From the NCBI GenBank assembly GCA_964036195.1, contig OZ038451.1:4158529-4222528 (forward strand): a stretch of DNA of 64,000 nt, given 5' to 3'. This document shows positions 12,001 to 24,000 of the stretch, piece by piece. The position numbers and the translations under genes are program-made. This DNA comes from Sphaerolaimus hirsutus (taxonomy: Eukaryota > Nematoda > Chromadorea > Monhysterida > Sphaerolaimidae). Numbering within the stretch: position 1 is the first letter of the stretch; the number at the start of each line of letters is the position of its first letter. The notes below the pieces were generated by a model, which was not told where the DNA came from, did not search any database, and saw nothing but the letters and a program-made list of their open reading frames with translations.

Positions 12001-15000
12001 AAAACCACTGTCACCTATACTTGACAGGTTTGGCGCTGGCGACAGCCTTCACACTAGCCACGAAAACATCACTGCCCGCTTCATTCTCATTCACCAGGGC
12101 CTCATAGCGGTTCCTTTCAAACACTGGCGCCATGGCGCCAGCGCCAGCGCCGTATTGGCGCCGCTGAACGCCAACGGCAAGTGTTGTATAGGCGCTGAAC
12201 ACCCCGTCGCTCGCGGATATGTTCAGTGAGAGTGATGTGGGGTGGGCGGAGCCTGGGAAGGGGTGGATTGGGGTTGGGTGTAGGGTTCAAACGGGACCAG
12301 TTTTTCGGACCGGGACCGGGACCGGGACTGGGGTGTCGGGACCGGGACCGGGACCGCCCCAGTCCCGACTTTTTGCCGAACCATGTACCGGGACCGCGGT
12401 CCCGTTTGAACCCTAGTTGGGTGTGAATGGGGTTCGAAAGGGACTTGAGATTTAGGGTTGAGGGAGTTTTAGAGGGATCATAGTACTTACTAGGGATAGA
12501 AAAAAATTGGAAACATTTTCAAGTTTTCTATTTTTTGGAGTTTCTAACTTTTATTCACAGAAAAACTACTCGGATTTACGAAAAATTCAAGAAATTAATT
12601 CATGATTCGCTAATTACGCCACTAATTTTCACAAAAAAAGTTAATAACAACACTTACCGGCGCCGAAACCTCTAGCCAGCGTGACCAATCCGTTTTTGCC
12701 ATCGATATCGAACATGGGCGGAGTCAAGTCGCCATCCAGCACAGAGTAAATCAGGTGATTCCCATCGGGATTGGCCGTTACCGTATCCCGATCGCTGGCA
12801 GACACTACGGCCACGAATTGCCCCTGCGCGGAGATTACTTTAATGAAAAAATGTTGATGAAAATTTTCATGCAGCCGCTGAAAAATTACACTAAGAACAA
12901 AATTAATGTAATTTTTTGTTGTGGTGTGAAAGGTTTTCAAAAATTCAATTTAATGTGTAAAAATGATAAACTTTCAATGGAATTGTCATATGAAAAAACA
13001 CAACCCCCGAACAAAAGTGCAAAATTAAGAGTTTTGCCGGAGGCTGCACCCCATCAATCAACTTCTATTTTCTCAAAACTCTCACTTATTTGAACTTTCC
13101 AGGTCACCCGTGCCCAAAAAAATCCAACAACAGCCTGCTAAAAAAATCTGTATCCAAAACGCACCTTAACCGCGGTATCCAAAACAGTAGCGTCATACCG
13201 TAACCTCTCGAATACGGGCGCATTGTCGCTCACATCGCCCACTTCCACGATCAATTCCGCAGAACTGCTCAAAGGTTTCGTAGGGGACGAGTCGCGAGCG
13301 ACTACCGTAATCCGATGAATTTTCTGCGATTCGAAATCCAGCCGACGGGCCAGCGTGATTTTGCCCGTGGATGGCGATATGGAGAAAACTGAAATGGTTG
13401 AGATGGTAGGAGGGTGACTAGAATTTTGGTGGCCAAAATATGACTACTGGGGTGTGAAATGGGGGGGGGGTCTAAGAAGGTTTAAAAAGGCTCTTGGGGA
13501 CAAAAAGTGCACAATAGAGGTTTACGTTCACATTTCATAGTGCTTAACGATCGTTTGGCCAATTTGGGAGAAAAAGTTGCGGTCGGGATCAGGGATATTT
13601 TTTCGGGATTCGGAAATTTTCGGGATTGGAATCGGAATCAGAAGTGGCTTTTCAAGGATTGGGGATTGGGGCTTCTCGATCGGGGCCGCAGAACCCCGAA
13701 AATTTTCGCGGTTCGGGATCGCCATCCCGTTTGCACCCTGCTTATAAATCCATTTTCCACCCCAAACCCCCCCCCCCCAACTCACACTTGGCATCCGGGC
13801 CATCGCTCAAATGATACGCGACCCTAGCATTTTCACCCGTATCCAAATCTAGCGCCACCAAATCGGCCACATTCGAGCCGACCGGAACATTTTCCGGCAC
13901 CGAAACTTTGAACGCCGACCGATTGAACATTGGCGCGTGGTCGTTCGCGTCGGTTACGGTAATTCGGGCGGTTACGGTAGAGAAAATGGCCCGTCGCGCG
14001 ATGTCCACCGCTTTTATGGTCAGGTTGTAAGAGGATATTGTCTCGCGGTCCAGTGGGGAACGTATGCGGATGGTGCCTGGAATTTTGGGCTAAATTGTGA
14101 AAAATGTGTGAAAATTGTGGAAAATTTGCATTTTTTGGCCAATAGTGTACAAATAGTGAATTTATTTTTCGGTGCGGGTATTCGAATTTGGAGTGCTACA
14201 ATTCGTTCACTAATGGCGGAGTGAAAATCGTTCACAGAAACTTCACGGTGGCACACACACATTCGCTGCACTGATAGAGTGTTGAAGTAGGATTTAAGTT
14301 GTGGTGTGGTTACAAAAATGTAGAAACACTTTTTCAAAATGTAAAAAATATATCAAAAACTTTTACTTTTAGCGATATTTTTTATGTTTTAGTGGTGTTT
14401 AATTGAACATTTTTTCTGTATCCGCACCACTTAATCAACTATAGACCCTGCCTGGGCACTTTTTAGGTGCTGTAAATTGTTATGCAAGCATAAGTGAACC
14501 GTGATGGAGTAATTATTGATAAATCTCTTACACATTGACTTGTGTAAAAAAACGAATAAATGTAACCAATGGAGGTGCGCCTATCAGTTAAATAAAAGAA
14601 ATAAAACATAATTAAAATGGTTTCCGCAAAGAAAACGAAATGCACACACGCAACCAATAATAGTGAAAAGTGAAAAGAACCACTGTTTCAACCAACAAAT
14701 ACAGGTAAATATAAAAAATTCGATCGAAGCACATAAATATTTCAGCAATTCAGCGACATTGGCGGTGGATGAAAAACAAATATTTCGGTGCCATTTTTTT
14801 GTCAACAAAATCTTCGAAAAACTCACATTCAGACGATGGATAGCCAATCTCCAAACCTTTTTCACGAGGAAACAAAATTAAAATAGGATGATAAGATGAG
14901 GGGTTGAAATAAAAGCAAGCATAATGAGCATTTGCCGAAACTAATTAAAGGACTATAACACCCTCCACGCAACTAGCAAGCAATTAAACACGCTGTTTTA

Positions 15001-18000
15001 GCTTCAGCTTTTTCAAGAGCTGAAAATTTTCAGCCATTCACGTTCTCTATGCCTTCCACATTGTAATTTTTTACATATGCACATTTTTACATGTTTACAC
15101 GCATACATATGTGGCATTGTACAATTTTGTACATACACTGAAGGGTATAATTTGGTCACGCACATCGTTGAAAAATGAATTTTATCCTTTGAAACACCGC
15201 TTGCTTCTAAAGGTAAGAATAATCCGACAATTTCTTATCGATTCCGCTCTGTTTTAACGGATAAAGAAAATCATTTCAATGTCAAAATCAGCCGCCAAAA
15301 AAACACTAAACCATCTTAAATCGCGTAACTAAATTCCAAAAAAAAAAATCCCACCAAACCAAAAACCTCACCAGTAACATAATCCAATTCAAACTGATTG
15401 GCCACATTTCCACCAATCAGCGCATAGCCAATGGTCCCGCCCACATTCGAATAGGCTTGCACAGTGAGCACAGAAGAGTGAATTTCAGAGTCCTCGGATA
15501 TTTGGGCGGTGTAAAACGCCTTGCGGAAAACTGGCATCGCCCGGTTTACGGCTTTGATGTTCACTTTGGCACGTGTGGATAGGGGTGGGGTGCCTGGAAG
15601 GTAATGTAGGATGTTTTTTGTAGGGTTTCACTTTCAAGGGTATATTTGTCGATATGGCTAATGGTCGATGTCGTGATTTGTGTCGATATAATCGATAGTC
15701 AATGTGATATTTAAGTTGAATTTTTTGATTGCCAAAAAATTTTATTCGAAATCGGAACTATTTTAAAAAATCATTCCAATCGTAAACATAAGTGTTTGTA
15801 TCTAATGAGCATCCAATATTGAGCAAATTTGGATCCATTATAAGATATTTTCAGTTTATCAAGATGAATAGTGAAATCAATGTATTTAAGAAAATTATCT
15901 CAATTTTCAATCAAATCCACAACTTACCCAAATCCGTGGCCACCACAATCAGCTCATACTCTACCGTAATCTGTCCGGGCGGCAGCACTTTTTTCACACT
16001 TATCAGTCCACTTTTTTCATCCACTTTAAAGTGTCCCTCACCACCACTTTCAATGCTGTATTTTACACGGCCATTTTCATCGGAATCCAAGTCGATAGCT
16101 TTAATCTGGGTGACATTTTCACCGATTTCCGTGTCCAACGGCGTCACGGCGTGATACGGTAAATTAGTGAATACTGGTGCGCAGTCGTTGATGTCCTGGG
16201 AGGTTGCCAAGAAAATTTTGTGAAGTTTGGAGGTAGTTGGGGAAGGATTTCAAAACGTTCAAAATGTGTTTTGGAATATATATTTTTACGATAAATTTTT
16301 TTTTTCGAACGCACACAAGTGGAACAATGCGAAGCGGTTTGCAATCGCAGTGTTGACAAGTAACGCTTGACAGGAAAAGTGACATAATTTGTAGGAAAAG
16401 TGACAAATATTTACAATAGTATGACAAGTAAATAGCAGCGAAAATAGCTTCCACCTTTTTCATTTGCCATATGTTTACTTATCCATTGGCTCAAGACTTA
16501 CAGCTTATAGAAAAGGCGCCAAAAACCACGCCCAAAAGTAAATGTTATACCACAAAATTCAAACATTCCCTCACCTGCACGGCGACTTTGACGATAGTCT
16601 GGGCCCTTCTACCCCTCTGGTCGCGGGCTGCCACGACCAATTTCACATTGGGGGTCTTTTCCCTATCCAAAGGCACCCCAGTCGTACTCAATTGTCCGGA
16701 AACTGGCCCCAGTGTAAAATGGGGATTGTCGTTGAGCAGGGAGTAAGTTACGTGCTCCCCGAGCATCGTGCCCACCGTTTGCAATTGCAAAATGGGCCTG
16801 CGAAGAGATCAAATTTGTGCGAAATGAAATGAATGTAGGGTTTGGACGATATGACTATTCGATATTTTTTCAAATTTTTCGATATAGATATTCGATATTC
16901 AATTCAATTCAATTCAATAACGATATATTGTCTGAACCTAAATAATTAAAAAAATTCGTGCAAAAATCGACGGACCTATCTTCCGCCGCTGTGACATTCT
17001 CAACCACAGACACGGTGTAATCATTCCGTCTGAATCGCAAATCGTCATCCGCGGTTGGAAATAACCGCGGTGAACCGGAACCGGAACCGGAACTCGATTC
17101 GGAACCAGAGCCCAGGTAGACGGTGTCGATGGGAACGCGCCCGTAAGTCGTGTGCACACCGTCGTACACAGATATTGCCACCTGCAAATACGTATGGCGC
17201 TGTTATAAAAAACTATCCATTTACATCAACACACATCAATGATTCAAAACATAAACGACCGATAAAAAATAAAAGCTAAGTGGACACCCACCTCAAATAT
17301 TTCCAGTTTGTAGATTTCTCTGGAGCCATCCAGTTTAGTGCGAATCACCCCGGTTTTTGGCTCGATGCCAAACAAATCAGAAAACTCAGAATCGTCGGCA
17401 AGGGAGAATGTGCAGTGGCCCAAAGTGTCGATGTCTTTGCATACGGCTTGCGTTAACCGCACGCCTGTAACGAGTGTGGATATTTGCACCGTCATTTCGG
17501 GTTGGAAGGATTAGGGTTGGAAAAAAAACGTTTTTTTTTTAACTCGATGTTTTTTTAAAAAAAAAAACGTTGTTTTTTTTAAAACGTTTTTTTTAAAAAG
17601 CTCCCAGATATGACCTAGTGTCAACATATATAGGTATATCAGACACTGGCAATACTCTGTGATGTTAAATATGACCATATAATGGCTGTGGAGCCATGGG
17701 ATAGCATTATAAGTGGTGATTTGTGTCAAAAATATCCATTTTTTGTCGACATATCGTTCGTATATCGCCTTATAGTCGAATGTTCGTGACTTCAGGTAAA
17801 GTTTGGCACGGAATGATGATCAAACAAGGTTATAAAAGGAGGTTGTTACTTTGGGAGTGAAGTTACACACTGTGGAGGTACATGGAAGCACATTACCTCA
17901 ATATTATATATTACAGCAACATATGTCGGCTTATTCACCCATGGTAGCACATAGAAATGGATGTTTTGATACTAAAAATGCAACAAAATCAATGAAAACA

Positions 18001-21000
18001 ACCACCAATGTCAATTTGTGTGTGAAATTGCGCGCTTGCGCGCAAAAATTTTGCAAAATACCTAGTGCTTAGTACTAAAAATTTCGGCCGATGTTTTTTT
18101 TTTAAAAAAAACATTTCGGACGTCATGTTTTTTTTTAACGTTTAAAACGTTTAAAACGTTAAAAAAAAACATCGGCCAACCCTAGGAAGGATACAATTTT
18201 CATTTTTCATAAAATGAATTTTCGCTTTTAAAATTCAATTTTCGACATCGAAACCATTGATGTCCAAGATTCGACCCAATATATTGAAATCATAGGAAAA
18301 TTTTCTACACAACAATTTTTTCACTTTTTTATTATGTCCACAGATTTTTACGGGATCGGGATCAAGATCGGGTACAGGATTGAAGTCACGGGATCGGGAT
18401 TGGGTTTGAAAACTTTCGGGATCGGGATTTTTTTTCGGGATAAGGATCGGGATTAATTTTTTGAGATGTCGGGATTCGGGATCGGGATCCCGTTTGGACC
18501 CTACAACCCCCCCCCCCCATTTCCACCCTCAAAACACCCAAAAAAATCACCAAAATCAGAAAAACCCACCCGCCACAGTCGGCAACGCCAAGTGCGCGCG
18601 CGACGGCCGGAAAATCAGCTCCGGCGGCACATCGTTCACATCTTTCACGTGCACAATAACCGTCGCTTGAACGGCGCTGCGTCGCCTCACAGCGCCCATG
18701 TCGCTGGCGCGGACGGAAAATCGATAAATGGAAGATTGCTCAAAATCCAGCGGTTTTCTGGTTCTCACAGCCCCAGTGCTAAAATCGACTGTGAAATATT
18801 CGGCCGCCCATTTGTGAACGATTTCGTAGGTGATTAGAGCGTTGGCGCCACGGTCTAGATCGGTCGCGCGCAATACTAGCGGAAGCGATCCGTTGTGAGA
18901 TAGTACGATCGAGTCTGCGAAATGGGATGTAAAAAATGTCTTAAGTGTGATCTGGGGTATTTAAATGACATAATTGTACAGGCATATAAATGTCTTTCGC
19001 TTAACCTACTACCAGTGGTGCAAATTGTTTTTAAATATAACAAACAAATACAGTGGAACCCCCAAAAGCGTGAAATCCGCGTAAATTGGATGTCAACTAA
19101 ATAACACAAATATTAAAAATATCACACTTAACAGAAACAGCGTAAATTAGATGTGACGATTTAAAATTAATCATGCTCCATCACACAGGAAAGTTGAAAT
19201 CCCATAATTAACAAAAATCTAGTTGAATTCAGTTGACACCAATTTCGCTGTCAACTAGCGCGCGTGGGCCCAAACCACTTGAAAAAAACCTCCCCCAAAC
19301 CACCACAAACCAGCTGGTGCATTTTCCTGCACGCTGCCCTCATACAACAGCTCATCAAACACCGGTGCATGATCATTAGCATCGCTCACGTGCACATGCA
19401 CCACGGCCATGCCGTACTGGGATCCACTTAAATCGGCCCCTGGGGCAGTCCCAGACCCTGTAAAATGCCCTGTGAAATGTAAAATGTCATGCAAAGTGTC
19501 TAAAGTCATGTAAAATGCCCTGCAAAATGGCAACCGAGTTGCCATTTTGCAGGGCATTTTACATGACTTTAGACACTTTGCATGACAGTTGACATTTTAC
19601 ATGGCATTTTACAGGGTCTGGGACTGGCACCTGGTGGATTCAATTCTAGCGAGGCGCCGTGACGATCGAATACAGCGGGCGTGGATGCGAGTACAGTGAA
19701 ATTCAAGTTTGGTGCCGATTCGAAATCCAGAGGCAGCGCCAGGAATACCAGCCCGCTGGATGGGTGCACCTGGATGGGTGAGGGGGTCGTTTTGTTGAGT
19801 TTGTGGTGCTGTGTATTTAGAGAAGAGTTTGCTATTTTTCGGGGAATTTACATGAGCATTTTGACATTTTATTTGACATTTTACAGGGTCATGGAGTAAC
19901 GTGACAACTGGAGGCCCTGTAAATGTAAAGTTAAGTGTCGAGTGTCATGTAAAATGTCAATAAAAACAAAAAGGAAATATTTTTACTGAACTTTGCATGA
20001 CAATTGACAAATTTGTATGACATTTGACACTTGACTTCACACTTTACATCGTCCTGGACTCATGGCTCCATCTATATTTCCAATCAAAATCACAACCAAA
20101 ATACAAACCCCACCTGAAACACAGTGGCCGCATAGCTGCTCGGCTCGATGTCGTATCTGAGCGGGGCACCCCTGGGGGCGTCGGCAGCCACCTCCAGCAC
20201 CAGTCCGCCCACGGGAACATCTTCACTGACTGTCACTGAGTAGGAGAGCCTGCGGGGGAAATTGGTGTGGGAATTGGGCGGTTGAAAGTACTGGTGAAAA
20301 AGTGTCAGGAAAAATGGCGCCATGGCGCCGGCTCCATAAAAGGGCGCCAGCACCACGGCGCCATTCCATCACAAGTTGGAAGGACTACTGGATAGTTCGA
20401 TCACTTTTTTGAATTGCGCCATCAATATTCTATATGAAAATTGATGGACGAAGTTCGGACCAATATTTCGGTTATATTTTTACTATATATTCGATGTGAA
20501 GATTTCAGGTTGTCAGTTTAAAAATATCCGCTATCTAGTCTCAACGAAAGTCTACTGGTTACAACTAAAAATCCCACAAAACAAGTGCCACAACCAGAGC
20601 CTGTCAAATGTCATGCAAAGTGTCAAAACTCGTGTAAAACTCCCTTGCCATTTTCCAGGGCATTTTACATTACATTTAACACTTTACATGACATTTCACA
20701 CTTCACTTGACATTTTACATTCCACAGTCCCCAAAATCACCCCCATCCAAACCCTCCCCACCTCTCAAACTTTGGCGGTGCATCCCTCGGTCGAACCATC
20801 ATCAATCGCACACTAGCAGTGTCGAACTTCTGCATGGGTTCCCCTTGATCGGTGGCCTTGACGGACAGGATGGTGGTGGCGGCGGCGGCGGGGGGCAGCG
20901 GCTTGGCCAGGCTCACCTCGCCCGACACCGAGTCGATGCTGTAGTAGTTTTCGGTGTTGCCTGAGGGGGGGTTGTTGGGGGGTTGTTGGGGGTTGTAGGG

Positions 21001-24000
21001 ATGGAAAATACGGTTTAAAAACTTTTTTTAAGGAAACACATAGGTCATCACTAGTTGTAGAGGTTAAAGCTGTTGTTCCCGTTCAAATGCATTTTCAGAA
21101 ATCGTCACTGCTGCTCCCGTATATTTATGTATTTACAGAGCAGACGCAGAAAATTTTACACTATATTAGCAACATTTGCAACTTTACGATTGACATTGAG
21201 CAGAACCAGAATTTAAAACGAACCTTAAAATGCAATTTTCTCGAAATCAACTTTTTGGAGTTATCGACTTCTACAAGTAGACACCTTCAATATAAATATC
21301 ATAAATTCACCAACCGGACACAATCGCATATCTCACAACTCCATTCAGCCCACTATCTCCATCAACAGCGTGCAAAGTGGCTAGCACAGTTCCCACGATC
21401 GTGTCGGCGCCGACTTTCACTTCGAAATGGTTGATCAAAAACCTGGGGGCACTCACAGAGCCTGTAAAATGCCCTGGTAAATGTGGAATGTCATGCAACG
21501 TGTCCAAAGTCATGTAAAATGCCCTGCAAAATGGCAAACGTAAGTTTGCCATTTTCCAGGGCATTTCACATGACTTGAGACATTTTACATGACGCTACAC
21601 ATTTACCATGACACTTTACAGGGTCCGTGACTGTCACCTGGGCTGCTTATCGTTCACATCGGTGACGGTCACATTGACGGCGGCCAGTGAAACTAGCGTG
21701 TCGTGTTTGGCGGCTACGACCAGCCAGTGATTTTGAGCCGATTCGTGGTCCAAGGGGGCGGAGACTGATAACCTACCCGTTGTTGCGTCAAGCTGAGTGG
21801 TTTTTTGAGGGTGGGGTAGGGTAGCGAGTGTAATGGCGCTACAAAGGGCCCACAATAGATACTAGTTGACATCGAAATTCATGTCAACTCGATTCAACCA
21901 AATTTTGGTTAATTATGGGATTTCAACTTTCCTATGCGAGGCAGAGTAGTTAATTTTATATCGGGACACTTAATTTTCATTGTTTTTGTCAAGTGTGATG
22001 CTTTTGAAAAATGTATATTTTTAGTTGACATATATTTGCGATGTACAACTTATATGTGTGTGTCTAAAGTAATTCATTCGGAACTTACATTTGTGTTATT
22101 CAGTTGACATTCAGTTGACACGAATTTGCGTTGTCAACTTGTGTCTTTGGGCCATCTCCAGCGCAAGCAATAAAAAATAGCTACGCACATCGGTTGTCAT
22201 AAACATAAAAGGTCCCACAAAATTACCTTGAACAACTCGGCGCTTTTCGCAGACTCAGTTTCATACAGCGAATAAGTAATCAAAGCTCCCTCAGTGTTTT
22301 TCGCTGCCCCATCAAAATAAGCGGTCAGTTCAATTACAACGTCACCGGGGGAAGCATTTTCCGGCACCGACACTTCGTACACGGTCGCGTTGAATTGGGG
22401 CCGGCGCGGCGGCATGCGAGAAGTGTGGATGTTCAGCTGAAATGGACAACCATCTATTTGTACAGGATTTGTTGCGGACTTTATATAAGCGTCATATCAT
22501 AATTCTTATGGAATTTCTACTGAAAATTACGATGTATGAAACTAATTTATGCGGTAAATTTACACAGTAAATTTATCAAACGTTTTATGCAAAATTCTAA
22601 CGGAAAGATAAGTACCCCTCGACCCGCCTCGAATATCCCCCAAGAATAAATAACTTCCCAGTCTAAAAAGTCTGACGGAAAAATAACTCCCCTGGGGACT
22701 TATTTGAGCAAACACAGTATTTTTCATTTCTCAACTGTTATCATCACCTATCATCAAGGACGTACGCAGGATTTTTGAGCGGGGGGGGCGGATTGTATAC
22801 GGAGCCCGGCGAACGGGGGGGCGGCGCCCCCCCCCCTAAAATTTGGCCCTGTGGTACGCAATGGGGTCATGGCGCTGGCGCCATTTACAGGCGCCAGCGC
22901 CAAGAAGTATTGGCGCTGGCGCCAACGTATACTCTACACGTACCTATTTATACACAAAAATGTGGTACTAGGCACCCTATTGGTTAAAAATTTAATCGTG
23001 AAACAGATATAAACGAGGAAATGGGGAATTGCGCGCTTGCGCGCAAAATTTTTCCAATGTGGCGCCAAAATCGCCTCACAAAACTGCCATTTCCGGGTAC
23101 ATTTTATGTCTGGCCCGGCGAACGGGGGGGGCGGCCGCCCCCCCCGCCCCCCCCCCCTGCGTACGCCCTTGCCTATCATTACCCCTATTTACCCCCAACA
23201 ACCACCCAAAATGGCCACCCAAAAACCGACATTCATATCACTGCTAACAAGTCCATCACTGGCACTGACAGTCAACTCATAGACATGGGGCCCGGTGGGC
23301 TGCAAGCGGCGGGCCAGTTGAATTTCTCCCCTGTCGCGCACGATCGAAAACACCCCCTCATCGTTGCCGCCTGAGGGTCGGAAATGAGTTGATAGGCGGG
23401 GGCAAAATGTGTACATGGATAGAGGGGGAACAGAGCCATGTGTAGCTAGGGTTTCGTTTTGGTATTACCCATACCCCACCCCCCCTCGCTATTTTTCCCT
23501 CACAAACACATTTTTGATGAAATTTCGGTGCCTCAGCCGCTCAATATATATGAAAACAGAAAGTGAAATTTCTGAGCCACCCCCCCCCCCCCTTGGCGGA
23601 ATAACAGCTATTGTATCTATCACTTGGGGGCAGTCCCAGACCCCGTAAAATTCCCTGTAAATTGTCAAATGTCATCCAAAGTGCCAAAAGCCTTCGAGAA
23701 TGACAAACGTACGTTCCCCATTTTCCACTGCATTTTACATGACCTTAAACACTCTGCATGACATTTTACATTTAACATGGCATTTCACAGGGTCTGGGAT
23801 TGACACCCCAATACCCCCATCGGAAAACCAACCAATAATATCGAACCACACAGCATCACCATCAGGATCGGAAGCTTCAATGAGCGCCACCATGGCGCCA
23901 ACTCGTTCCTCAAACGCCACGCTGACGCCAGCGCCGCTTTTGGCGTTCAATTTTGGCGCGCCATTGGCGCTGGGCACCCCGGTCAATGGCGGGAGAACGG

